A DNA stretch of 64,000 bases, from positions 40,407 through 104,406 of the forward strand of contig CALAUG010000039.1 of assembly GCA_937892155.1 (NCBI GenBank), in the 5' to 3' direction. The first letter of the stretch is position 1; each line of letters begins with the position of its first letter. Of the stretch, positions 54,658 to 63,217 are shown piece after piece. A model generated the notes under the pieces. It made no database searches and was not told where the DNA came from. It worked only from the letters and a program-made list of their open reading frames with translations. A program made the position numbers and the translations under genes. Origin of the DNA: an uncultured Bacteroidales bacterium. GTDB taxonomy: Bacteria > Bacteroidota > Bacteroidia > Bacteroidales > UBA1715.

Positions 54658-54960
54658 CTATTTAATTTTTATGATATTAGAAAACCCAGTAATATCAAAT
54701 ACTTCTTTTACTTGTGGTTTCATTTGAGTAAGTACCATAGAACCACCTTGCGCAGAAACTGATTTTTGCAACAATAGAAATATTCTTAAGCCCTGACTTG
54801 ATGTATATTCCATATCGTTACAATTTATTTCTATATTTGTTTTTCCTGCTTCCATCAAAGGTTGCAAATCCTTTTGAAATTGTTCTGCATTAGTTGTATC
54901 AACTCTACCAACCAACGTCACAAGAAATTTTTCTGCTTCTTTTTTTATTGAGACATTCAT
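54658..54960 (-). CDS. STAS-domain anti-sigma-factor antagonist
   Basis: A 100-residue single STAS domain (MNVSIKKEAEKFLVTLVGRV...). The phospho-acceptor Ser is in EINCNDMEYTSSQGLRIFLL. Its likely kinase is encoded 24 bases upstream on the same strand (54985-55374). Unlike the 17 kb copy, this module has no phosphatase alongside; a shared phosphatase elsewhere (for example at 15673-17448) is possible. Confidence 0.9.
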   Translation of the reverse strand: MNVSIKKEAEKFLVTLVGRVDTTNAEQFQKDLQPLMEAGKTNIEINCNDMEYTSSQGLRIFLLLQKSVSAQGGSMVLTQMKPQVKEVFDITGFSNIIKIK

Positions 54961-54984
54961 ATCAGTTATTTTTTATGTTTTATT

Positions 54985-55374
54985 TTATAAATCCTTTCTC
55001 ATTGAAAACACATTACAGCCTTTTTCAAAATGATAGTTTAAAGAATCCATCATTTGTTTGCAAAGAAAGATTCCCAAACCACCAATCTGACGTTCTTCCA
55101 GAGGAGCATTTACATCAGGATCTGGTTTTTTTAATGGGTCAAATTCAACACCACCATCACGGAAATTCACAAACAATGCGTTATTATCAATCGTCACAGA
55201 AACTTCAACCCACGTTGTACCCGAATAACAAAGAATATTTTCTTCAACTTCCTCTACGCACAAACGGATTTTAAATTGAATATCTTCAGGTAAGCCTTTC
55301 ACTTCCTCTGTATTCATAACCGTTTCTATTATTTCTGCATTACGTCCTTCAATCGGTTCAAATCGTTTTTGCAT
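54985..55374 (-). CDS. RsbW-like serine kinase/anti-sigma factor (HATPase_c_2)
   Basis: A 129-residue GHKL ATPase. The N-box is in LCVEEVEENILCYSG, the G1 motif in NFRDGGVEFDPL and the G2 motif in IGGLGIFLCKQMMDSL. Such proteins phosphorylate a STAS partner and often bind a sigma factor. The target STAS gene follows at once. It is very similar in motif layout to the kinase part of the 15673-17448 protein. Confidence 0.9.
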   Translation of the reverse strand: MQKRFEPIEGRNAEIIETVMNTEEVKGLPEDIQFKIRLCVEEVEENILCYSGTTWVEVSVTIDNNALFVNFRDGGVEFDPLKKPDPDVNAPLEERQIGGLGIFLCKQMMDSLNYHFEKGCNVFSMRKDL

Positions 55375-55386
55375 GTCTTTTTTATT

Positions 55387-55992
55387 TTATCTGTCCTTAC
55401 AATTATTTTCTACTGTACCAAAAACAGCGGCAAGATGTTCCAAAAATTCATCATAGGCATCTGTTCCTTTCAATGCAGAAAGAGAATTCGCCAAACCTCT
55501 ATAATGCCATTCGTGGTCTAACTTCCCATTAGGTGCATGGAAAATGTTCCACAACGCATCACCTTGCTGCTTATAATCGCGTGCAATCGCACGCATATTT
55601 GACAATTTATCGCCCATTGCGACTATTTTTGCATCGTATGGTGCTTGTGCAAGTCTTGATATGGCAGCTTGCTTCCGTTCATTCCAACTATCAGTTTCTG
55701 CAACACCTGTTACAGCTTTATCCGATTCCAAATCTACCAATTGTGCAACTCTATCACCAAATTCACGACGAATTTGTTCTAATGTCACATCTGTATCTTC
55801 AACTGTATCATGAAGTGCTGCTGCTGCAAGTATTTCGGGATCATTTGTAATTGTCGCCACAATTTCCATAGCCTCCAACACGTGAATAACGTACGGGAAA
55901 CCTTTTCCACGACGTTCCGTATTTGCGTGCGCATCAACGGCGAACTTAATCGCCTTGTCCACTAATGAAGTGTCTAAATACTTATTTGCCAT
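55387..55992 (-). CDS. HD-domain protein, SpoT/Mesh1-like (p)ppGpp hydrolase candidate
   Basis: A 201-residue HD-domain protein matching the hydrolase part of Rel/SpoT: PYVIHVLEAMEIVATITND, the metal-binding HD in AAALHDTVEDTDVTLEQIRR, FGDRVAQLVDLESDKAV and MGDKLSNMRAIARDYKQ. It has no synthetase or regulatory domain, like small alarmone hydrolases. It is the first gene of an operon with the kinase and STAS genes, linking nucleotide alarmone turnover to partner switching by inference. The exact substrate may differ from ppGpp. Confidence 0.85.
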   Translation of the reverse strand: MANKYLDTSLVDKAIKFAVDAHANTERRGKGFPYVIHVLEAMEIVATITNDPEILAAAALHDTVEDTDVTLEQIRREFGDRVAQLVDLESDKAVTGVAETDSWNERKQAAISRLAQAPYDAKIVAMGDKLSNMRAIARDYKQQGDALWNIFHAPNGKLDHEWHYRGLANSLSALKGTDAYDEFLEHLAAVFGTVENNCKDR

Positions 55993-56096
55993 AGCATAAT
56001 TAAGATATCAAAAGCAAATATAGAGAAACGTAAGGAGAAAAGATAGCGATTGAGGAAAGATTTTAGATATTATAGATTCAAGTAGCAAGTGCAATT

Positions 56097-57044
56097 TTAT
56101 AAAAAATTTTTAAAGAACACTTGTTTAGGGCAACGGAAAGACAATTTTTCACGAGGTCTTCGATTAATTTTCATTTGAATATCTTTTATGTAATTAGTTG
56201 ATAAAGAGCCGAAAGACGTCTTTTTAGGAATGTATTGACGTATTAACTTATTAATATTTTCAACGGCACCCTTTTGCCAAGAGGAATACGGATCGGTAAA
56301 ATAAATGGTTGTATTAAGTTTTTTAGCTAATATGGCATGTTCTGCGAGCTCCGAACCGTTGTCCGTTGTGATTGTCAACACGGATTTTTTATATGGTAAC
56401 AATAAACGATAAACAATCTCAGCGAGGGACTTGGCATTTTTTCCGTTGGGTAAATACTCCATAAGCAGAAAATTTGTTGTTCGTTCCGTAAGTGTTACGA
56501 TAGCGCCACTATTGTTTTTCCCTACTATCGTATCCATTTCCCAATCTCCAAATCTTTTCTTTTCATCTACAATTTTAGGACGATCTTTTATTGAAATTCT
56601 ATCGCGTATATGTGTTGTTGTCCATTTACATCGTTTTCGATGTTTTAACTTGTGGCGACAATTTTTATACAGGTCTCCGCCATTCGTTTTATCCTCTCGT
56701 ATAATTTCATAGATTGTTTCATGCGAGATGTTGATCCCTTGAAGTTTCAAACTTCCTGATATTTGTTTGGGCGACCATTGTTCTTCTTTCAAAAAACAAA
56801 TTGCCTTGTTTTTGACACTCTCTGAGATTGCTCTGTTTCCCGGCAATCGAAAATTTCGCTCTTCGGATAATTCGTTCGCCATTTCATAGCTATATCCTCC
56901 CCGTTTACTTTTATTTCGATTTATTTCGCAGGTAATCGTGGATGGATGAACACCTATTGCCTGTGCAATATCTTTTTTTCTCTGTTTTTGTTTGAGTAAG
57001 ATATCTATTGTATATCTTTGCTCACAGGTTAATTGTTTGTACAT
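56097..57044 (-). CDS. IS30-family transposase
   Basis: A 315-residue DDE transposase. The N-terminal helix-turn-helix is YKQLTCEQRYTIDILLKQKQ followed by KKDIAQAIGVHPSTITCEI. The catalytic residues are in RFGDWEMDTIVGKN (first Asp), TITTDNGSELAEHA (second Asp), and the Glu in YSSWQKGAVENINKLIRQY with the RQYIPKKTSF region. All motifs are present and uninterrupted, so the element may be active. Confidence 0.95.
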   Translation of the reverse strand: MYKQLTCEQRYTIDILLKQKQRKKDIAQAIGVHPSTITCEINRNKSKRGGYSYEMANELSEERNFRLPGNRAISESVKNKAICFLKEEQWSPKQISGSLKLQGINISHETIYEIIREDKTNGGDLYKNCRHKLKHRKRCKWTTTHIRDRISIKDRPKIVDEKKRFGDWEMDTIVGKNNSGAIVTLTERTTNFLLMEYLPNGKNAKSLAEIVYRLLLPYKKSVLTITTDNGSELAEHAILAKKLNTTIYFTDPYSSWQKGAVENINKLIRQYIPKKTSFGSLSTNYIKDIQMKINRRPREKLSFRCPKQVFFKNFL

Positions 57045-57073
57045 AGTAAAACAAAAATAATTAATCTATTATA

Positions 57074-57099
57074 GGAAGGAGTAATCCTTCCTTTTTTTT
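57074..57099 (+). terminator. intrinsic terminator inside the IS30 end
   Basis: GGAAGGA and TCCTTCC pair around GTAA, followed by eight T residues on the plus strand. It would stop rightward antisense transcripts through the transposase promoter region. Confidence 0.85.
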
Positions 57100-57128
57100 G
57101 TTCTACTACTTGAATAAAAATTGCACTT

Positions 57129-57577
57129 CTAATTTGAAATTACAACCGTATAGGCATCTTTAAAAGGGTCGTTGTCAATAATTCTTGTATTTAAAGTATC
57201 TACAATATTCATAATTTCTCCGTTTAAAGTCTTTTCCCAAATTTCGTTGTATTCAGTGAAAGTTATGTCAGTAAATACAGAGTGCGTGTAAATGTGATTC
57301 AAGAAAAAATATCCATTTCTTAATTCTACCATTCCGTTACTACTTGCATCCACACCGCCCTTACCTGGATATCCACTTATAGAACCATTTTTTACTGCTA
57401 CTTGAACATAATCCTTATATTCGATAAACGATTCATTTTGAGGCAAAACAACAAAACCCAGCGGAGGATTTATACTTTCCCTCCTCCAAATGTAATATCG
57501 TCTTCTTTATTACATGACGTTGTCAGGGTTGTACATAGAAACGATGCACATAGCATCAAAAAAACTGTTTTCTTCAT
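57129..57577 (-). pseudogene. frameshifted lipoprotein gene
   Basis: The ATG at 57577 starts a lipoprotein signal (MKKTVFLMLCASFLCTTLTT then SCNKEDDITFGGG) that reaches a TAA after GKV. From about 57485 the other frame continues sensibly: ESINPPLGFVVLPQNESFIE, YVQVAVKNGSISGYPGKGGV and LRNGYFFLNHIYTHSVFT, to the TAG at 57129. A one-base loss around the GGAGGAGGGAAA run explains the break. The TAG abuts the IS30 end, so the native C-terminus may also be lost. Family unknown; the Gly-Tyr-Pro and beta pattern suggest a Rieske-like or small beta lipoprotein, but I cannot assign it. Confidence 0.7.
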
Positions 57578-57663
57578 TTTCTCTCATCTTTCAACTCTCA
57601 ACTATTTTATCCTTTCAACGCCTTCATACGTAAAAATTCGCCAGATTCTATCAGGGAATTTGT

Positions 57664-60096
57664 TTACTTCTTTATAAATGTTTTCCTATAGACATCCTCG
57701 TTGTTCCGAACGGTGATTAAATAAACGCCATTAGAATAGTGCAAAACATTTATAGGTGTTTCTTTGTCTGTACTTGTTATTTCTTCAATTTTATTTCCAG
57801 AAGAATTGTTCACTGTAATTGTTAAACCTTTATCTCCAATTTCATTATTAAATCTCACTGTAATCTCGTCTTTTGCAGGATTAGGAAATAATACTACCGG
57901 GATTATATCATTCTCTATGTCATTGGTGATTTCCACAGTATTTTCATCACTAAATGATTTTAACACAACAGTCTCACTTACTAACAAATCCGATGATTCG
58001 TTTTGAATTTCTCTATTATTTTCGCAAGAAACAAAAGGTTCTGCATTTGCATGAACAATGCCCGTTGAAGTCGGTTTTATGCTTGTTTCTGTGTTAAATA
58101 TTATTTCCTCGCCTGCCCGTAGTTCTACGTTGGAATTGCCTTGCACCGTAAAATTTGTCATGACAAGTTTTTCGATAGCAGTTCGATTATATGTTGTGTT
58201 GCTGACTGTTTTATTTGATACATATACGGTAGGTGCGGTATCATCATAAACTATATACTTAAACCAGACATCACCACTTGGAATATATGTTTGACCACCA
58301 TTGTTTGTAATAATCTTGTATTTCCATGTTTTTACATCCGCTGATGTATGTGTTATATTCGTAATATTGTAATAATTATTCCCTTGATTAGGACTTGCCG
58401 CTGAAAAACCATTTGTAGAAACTTGTATAACAGGGTTTTCCGTATATGGGAACGTGATTGTTTTTGTCACCTCATACCGTTGAACAGAATAAGATGCATT
58501 GGTTAATCCTGTACAACCACTTTGAGAAAGAAGCCAATTATATGAAGATGTTGGTTGACCAACAATACCTGTTACTTGTTTTTCATAAACTAATCCAAAT
58601 GCCATCAATACTGCTTTATATGCGTTTATCTTTCCATATCCAACTTCTTGGTTCCAAAATCCGTATGTTGAATTACAATATTTATAATCAGATAACTTGT
58701 CGCAGCTTTTACAAAGAATAGCACGTGCTTCTGCAGCCGTTAGACAGGGATTTACTGACAAAATTAATGCCATAACTCCTGACGCATGAGGACAAGCGGC
58801 AGATGTACCATTGAAATTCATAATGTAATCAGAGTTAATTGTTGTTGTCGGTATTAGTACACCAGGAGCAACAACATCTATTTCTGTGCCATAACAACTT
58901 TTCCACCATGTTTCTCCATCACAACTATTCAAGTTTTTTCTTTCTCCACATGGACTCATTGCCCCCACTGCTATTGTTGAAGACAAAGATGCTGGATAAC
59001 GTACAAATGTTTCATCCACGTTTACCCTTGCGTTGCCAGTAGAAAACAAAACAGGGCATCCTAATCCATTGCGTCCATTATTTACCACGACGTTTATCGC
59101 ATTTGTCAAAGTAGGAGATTCCTCTCCTCCGCCCCAAGAACAGCTTACAATATCTACTTGATGATTATAGATATATTGAAATGCCCTAACGCATGCTTCA
59201 TCATTAATATTGTTTTCTAAACCTACTCTTATAGGGATTATTTTGGCATTATATGCAATTCCTTTTATTTGAATAGTGTTATTTGCTGCAGCTATAATAC
59301 CACTACAACATGTACCATGTGAAGCAGTACCTAAATAACCACCATTAGTCCCATAATTCATTGCGTCATATCCAGTTAACAAATTTGTATATAAATCGGG
59401 GTGATCTAATTGGACTCCATTGTCAACAACTGCAATTTTTACATTATTACCATCGCATATTTGCCATGCTGGTTCAATATTGATATCAATACCAATAATA
59501 CCCCCATTTTGACCTGTATTTTTCAATCCCCATTGAGAAGAATAAAGAGGATTATTTATGGATTGTCTGTAAAATACAGGAACAACATATTGGAACATAT
59601 TTGTTTCGTACAATAAGTTTGCCAAATGAAATGCGTTTGATTCTTTAACTTCAAGGAGAAATTCATTCTCCATTAATCCTATTGGAGAATACGATATATA
59701 TGGTATTCCCAATTCTTCTAGAATTTTTTGAAGGTCTAAATCATCTTTCGTTTGTAAAAAAATTTTATTGAAGCAATACATAACCGTATTGTCTTTTTTT
59801 GATAGTAATTCTTCGCAGACATATGTGTTTTCTATTGATGTTAGATATTCCTTACATTTATAAAAATCAGCCATCTTAACCTTAATTTTATAAATATTGG
59901 GCATAAGGCTGTCTATATCTGTAGAATAATGTAAAAGATCTTTGATATTTTCTTGATTTGTCTGAACATATAATATTTCTTTATTATCAATAAAATAGAC
60001 CCGTTCCCCATATTGATTATACATGTAATACTCTCCTTGAGAAAATGCTACTACCGTGATTAACAATGTATAAAAAAGTGCTTGTAAATATTTCAT
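57664..60096 (-). CDS. S8 (subtilase) peptidase with N-terminal prodomain and T9SS sorting domain
   Basis: A 810-residue secreted protease. A signal peptide (MKYLQALFYTLLITVVAFSQ) is followed by a prodomain (about residues 21-185). The catalytic triad is visible: Asp in IAVVDNGVQLDHPDLY, His in ASHGTCCSGIIAAANN, and Ser in MNFNGTSAACPHASGVMALI. After a linker with beta-sandwich segments (about 510-720), a type-A sorting domain (VLFPNPAKDEITVRF; NGVYLITVRNNED) closes the protein. It should be exported by T9SS and act outside the cell. Its gene follows the beta-barrel gene by 10 bases. Confidence 0.93.
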   Translation of the reverse strand: MKYLQALFYTLLITVVAFSQGEYYMYNQYGERVYFIDNKEILYVQTNQENIKDLLHYSTDIDSLMPNIYKIKVKMADFYKCKEYLTSIENTYVCEELLSKKDNTVMYCFNKIFLQTKDDLDLQKILEELGIPYISYSPIGLMENEFLLEVKESNAFHLANLLYETNMFQYVVPVFYRQSINNPLYSSQWGLKNTGQNGGIIGIDINIEPAWQICDGNNVKIAVVDNGVQLDHPDLYTNLLTGYDAMNYGTNGGYLGTASHGTCCSGIIAAANNTIQIKGIAYNAKIIPIRVGLENNINDEACVRAFQYIYNHQVDIVSCSWGGGEESPTLTNAINVVVNNGRNGLGCPVLFSTGNARVNVDETFVRYPASLSSTIAVGAMSPCGERKNLNSCDGETWWKSCYGTEIDVVAPGVLIPTTTINSDYIMNFNGTSAACPHASGVMALILSVNPCLTAAEARAILCKSCDKLSDYKYCNSTYGFWNQEVGYGKINAYKAVLMAFGLVYEKQVTGIVGQPTSSYNWLLSQSGCTGLTNASYSVQRYEVTKTITFPYTENPVIQVSTNGFSAASPNQGNNYYNITNITHTSADVKTWKYKIITNNGGQTYIPSGDVWFKYIVYDDTAPTVYVSNKTVSNTTYNRTAIEKLVMTNFTVQGNSNVELRAGEEIIFNTETSIKPTSTGIVHANAEPFVSCENNREIQNESSDLLVSETVVLKSFSDENTVEITNDIENDIIPVVLFPNPAKDEITVRFNNEIGDKGLTITVNNSSGNKIEEITSTDKETPINVLHYSNGVYLITVRNNEDVYRKTFIKK

Positions 60097-60106
60097 CTGA
60101 AAATTT

Positions 60107-60742
60107 TTAAAATCTATAACTAACTCCTAATTTAAACATGTGATGTCTAAATACTTCGGGAAACATCCATGTGGCAATAACGTAACCATTCATTGCTTTA
60201 TATGTGTCAAATTCATAATATTCGTATCTATATGTTAAAAATGCATCCCAATGTTCATAAGCATATCCCAGGCTAACACCAGGATACTTGGCAAATCTAA
60301 ATGAATGATTAATAAAATCTTTGTCCTCTGATAATTCTATTTTAGCATGACAAACTCCGTACGCTAATGTCGGCATCACAAAAAAGTTATAGATAGATAT
60401 TTTATAATTTATTGCCATCAATAGAGCGTTATCTTTTTCAAAATATGGTATTTCTTTTTCTGTAGTATGGTATGATTTGTCCTCTATTTTCTTATATGAG
60501 TATACAAGCCCCCAAGATGCGTTTTTAAAAATTGAGTAAGAGTAACCGAACTCTACACCAGGACAGAAGTCTTTTTTATGTTTGTCATCCATCATGTCTT
60601 GATCTCCTGCTATACGAAAGCAACCTATGCTACAGAATATTGAGTTTCGATTTGCTTTATCTGGTCCTAATTCTTGTGCTACAAGAGAAGAACTATATGA
60701 TAGTAATAACAATATAAGTAGTATTTTGGGGGAGAATCTCAT
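60107..60742 (-). CDS. outer-membrane beta-barrel protein
   Basis: A 211-residue predicted outer-membrane barrel. A signal peptide ends near SSLVAQ; alternating strands with aromatic girdles follow (WGLVYSYKKIEDKS; AFLTYRYEYYEFDTYK is seen as DAFLTYRYEYYEFD) and the C-terminus is VSYRF, a typical barrel end. The family is not resolved. It begins one base after the stop of the coiled-coil surface protein and precedes the subtilase. Confidence 0.78.
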   Translation of the reverse strand: MRFSPKILLILLLLSYSSSLVAQELGPDKANRNSIFCSIGCFRIAGDQDMMDDKHKKDFCPGVEFGYSYSIFKNASWGLVYSYKKIEDKSYHTTEKEIPYFEKDNALLMAINYKISIYNFFVMPTLAYGVCHAKIELSEDKDFINHSFRFAKYPGVSLGYAYEHWDAFLTYRYEYYEFDTYKAMNGYVIATWMFPEVFRHHMFKLGVSYRF

Positions 60743-60743
60743 T

Positions 60744-61508
60744 CTATTTGCTTTTTAGTTCCTCAATCTGTTTCTGCAAATCTATAATATACAGCGTTAA
60801 CTCTTCAATTTTTTGAAGAAGAAGATTATCCATTTCGCCAATTTTGTAGCCGTTTTCTTTGAATTCCTTTGCTGATGGCACATCAGGTAAATGCTTATTT
60901 TCGGTAACGTATGCTTCCACTTCCGAAAGTGGTTTTAGGTTATAGTTTGGTTCAAACACAAAATCCGATGAGGGAACATCTGCCATCACTTTGAGTTCTT
61001 CGCAACGAATACCACCATTTACCGATAATCTGTATGTGTAGTCGGGAGTTGCATTATTTATTGCTATTCGTGAGCAATACGTTGTTCCAGTAAAATAACC
61101 ATTAATTGTATTTATAGACGTGTTTGCCGTGAAATTTTTTGCAAAAATAGTATCCGTACTCGAAATTTGTCCTTGCGTTGTAAGATTTCCATTAGATAAT
61201 AACGTAAAATTTTTTCCTGAATGATCAGAATCACAATGAAAATTAAATTCTCCATATCCAATAAATGTACTATTTCTTGCTGCAGGAACCAATCTGTCAA
61301 ATGACAAGCCATTTGTATTTAGAAACATTGTGTTACCTGGATATTGACCATTATATGAAGACGACATCCTTATTTCAGAATTCGTTATATCTAAATATGG
61401 TTTGATATTTTGCGTGGGAAGAATACGAGTCATACCGTATCTATAAATTGTATCGGAAGTTGTAGTACTACCACTCCATTGTTGTGCACCAGCAAACAAA
61501 GCACTCAT
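60744..61508 (-). CDS. coiled-coil surface protein, tail-fibre-like (signal peptide frameshifted)
   Basis: The open frame from MSALFAGAQQWSGSTTTSDT gives 254 residues. Beta-rich repeats (GYGEFNFHCDSDHSG; NGYFTGTTYCSRIAIN) lead to a conserved C-terminal part: LKPLSEVEAYVTENKHLPDV, GYKIGEMDNLLLQKIEELTL and a coiled coil ending IDLQKQIEELKSK. This resembles Bacteroidota tail-fibre/Peptidase_S74-like surface proteins. Upstream, ATG at 61542 begins a signal-like peptide (MKRLF) one base out of frame; removing one T would give MKRLLLTTFLGMSALFAGAQ. A near-identical paralogue is at 63210. Possibly a pseudogene or phase-variable. Confidence 0.75.
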   Translation of the reverse strand: MSALFAGAQQWSGSTTTSDTIYRYGMTRILPTQNIKPYLDITNSEIRMSSSYNGQYPGNTMFLNTNGLSFDRLVPAARNSTFIGYGEFNFHCDSDHSGKNFTLLSNGNLTTQGQISSTDTIFAKNFTANTSINTINGYFTGTTYCSRIAINNATPDYTYRLSVNGGIRCEELKVMADVPSSDFVFEPNYNLKPLSEVEAYVTENKHLPDVPSAKEFKENGYKIGEMDNLLLQKIEELTLYIIDLQKQIEELKSK

Positions 61509-61718
61509 TCCTAAGAATGTTGTTAATAAACAATCTTTTCATAACTTATCTTTTAAATTAATACTCTTTATTTATATAGTCCGAAAAAAGTCAAAAGACT
61601 GCATGGTTACCAAAGAAATTTTATTCCCAACTTTCGTTTTTCAACTGCCCTCCTCTCTGTTTTCTCGTAAGGTACATAATTCGTAAGATTCTTTTTGGGC
61701 GTTGAGCAATTTGACTTC

Positions 61719-62378
61719 TTAAAACACACATTCTACACGGAAGTTCAATTGACCATAATGATATTTATTTCTTGTGTTCTCATTTCCACAATATGTTGCA
61801 ATCATATTTTGTTTTTTTACGTATGATTCTTCAAAATGCTTATTATAATTGGCAAAAGAACTTAATACGGAGTACCCGACACCTAAGAGTATATGATTTG
61901 TAAAATGATAATTGACAGAAATACCTTCAGACAAATAAAAAGCAAATACAGATATTTTCTTATTTTGTGGAAATTCATTGCATTCAAATCTTTGAAAAGA
62001 ATTTCCTGCATTAACATAAGGACATATAGTTATAATATCTTTTATAGAAAATCTCAACAATGGCGATAAATAAAAAGAAAAAAATTGTTTATCAAATGTT
62101 GCTCTCCATAATAATTCTGTATTATACGAATTTTCACACTTATAGTTAAAGTATGAAAAACCTGCACCCCAATAGATGTTTTTAGCAAGAATACGATGAA
62201 TTGACAAATCTATGTTGTAAGCAGACTTTTCTGATGGGACATACTCAGCATTTAATGGTTTTGCTGTCTTCATTGATGTCGTAATTGCCCACTTCTGTTG
62301 TGCCGAAGACATAAACGTAACCATTGATAGTATGATTGAAAATAGGATTTTTATTGTAAAACGATTTTGCCTGACCAT
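61719..62378 (-). CDS. outer-membrane beta-barrel protein of the second cassette
   Basis: A 219-residue barrel-like protein with signal peptide ending MSSAQQ. Strand-like segments include NIYWGAGFSYFNYKCENSY, FFSFYLSPLLRFSIKD and ILLGVGYSVLSSFANYN, with a C-terminal RVECVF. The start at 62378 overlaps the preceding gene by 28 bases. It corresponds in position to the barrel at 60107-60742, but sequence identity is not obvious to me. Confidence 0.75.
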   Translation of the reverse strand: MVRQNRFTIKILFSIILSMVTFMSSAQQKWAITTSMKTAKPLNAEYVPSEKSAYNIDLSIHRILAKNIYWGAGFSYFNYKCENSYNTELLWRATFDKQFFSFYLSPLLRFSIKDIITICPYVNAGNSFQRFECNEFPQNKKISVFAFYLSEGISVNYHFTNHILLGVGYSVLSSFANYNKHFEESYVKKQNMIATYCGNENTRNKYHYGQLNFRVECVF

Positions 62379-63217
62379 ACGATTTTTTCATTTTTTATTT
62401 TTATAATATACACGCCTTTTTCTTTTGTGAAGGCAATGTTTTCTTGATTATGGTTTATATATGAGGAAAAGACTTTTTCCCCTTGTAGAGTATATATGTC
62501 TATTTGAGTTTTTTCCGTTATATTATTATTCATGTCAACATAGAAATTACCTTTACACGGATTAGGATATATGGTTATTCCTTGTTCTTCAAGAGTTTCT
62601 TGTTTTAATGGACTTAAAATTGTATCTTGAATATCAACAAAATATTTCTTAAGTTGAATTGGTTGAGTTGGATTAAAATCTAATCTTTGTTTTTCAACAA
62701 AAGCAGGATGACACCAATCAACTTCTATTTCTAACTCATAAATAGTATTTGCAATCTGAAATACCTCTGAAATTTTTTTGCTTTGTAATTTATTAACTCT
62801 ATATCTTGTGTCCAATATTTTTAAATCGTATTTCTCACATATTTCGTTTAATCGGTTATTACTATGTTCATCGGAAAGTTTTAATAAGAGATTTTTTGTT
62901 GGGAAAACAGTGTCTCTATACTCAGTTACATAAGATTGATGTACAAATTCATTTTTGCAATCTAAATTTTTAACAGTTTCTATAATGATATAGCTTCCTG
63001 TATATTTGCTATAACCATTTTGCAATAATTTAATAGTACTGTCATTTAAAATATTATCATCGAAACCTTCATATAAGATATACAGGTTTGCTTTCTCAAC
63101 TATATGGACTTTTTTACCTTGATTCCAATAATAAAGCTCATTTTGGGAATAAGAATCCACAAAAAAGCAAAAAACATTTATAGTTGATACAATTATGAAT
63201 GTTAATGTTTTATTCAT
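62351..63217 (-). CDS. subtilase-prodomain-like T9SS protein without a catalytic domain
   Basis: 288 residues: signal peptide ending VDSYSQ, a prodomain-like region (about 25-200), then directly a T9SS type-A sorting domain (TIYPNPCKGNFYVDM; QTGE-type TLQGEKVFSSYI; GVYIIKIKNEK). The prodomain part lines up with that of the subtilase at 57664: SQ-E-YY--NQ at its start, LLLKLSDEHSNNRLNEICEK against FLQTKDDLDLQKILEEL, and an A-x-x-IYEL...HPAF end against ANLLYETNMFQYVVPVF. No Asp, His or Ser triad is present. It may be an exported protease inhibitor/chaperone or a decoy; this is inference. Confidence 0.75.
   Translation of the reverse strand: MNKTLTFIIVSTINVFCFFVDSYSQNELYYWNQGKKVHIVEKANLYILYEGFDDNILNDSTIKLLQNGYSKYTGSYIIIETVKNLDCKNEFVHQSYVTEYRDTVFPTKNLLLKLSDEHSNNRLNEICEKYDLKILDTRYRVNKLQSKKISEVFQIANTIYELEIEVDWCHPAFVEKQRLDFNPTQPIQLKKYFVDIQDTILSPLKQETLEEQGITIYPNPCKGNFYVDMNNNITEKTQIDIYTLQGEKVFSSYINHNQENIAFTKEKGVYIIKIKNEKIVWSGKIVLQ

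Larger units (their letters stand above)
56087..57128 (-). mobile_element. IS30-family insertion sequence
   Basis: About 1.04 kb bounded by 13-14-base inverted ends (AAGTGCAATTTTA at 56087-56099; its complement at 57115-57128). Some matching extends outside (TTCAA on the left, TTGAA on the right). The single transposase gene is intact. A strong plus-strand hairpin at 57074-57099 lies between its start and the right end. The right end abuts the stop codon of a frameshifted lipoprotein gene. Confidence 0.85.
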
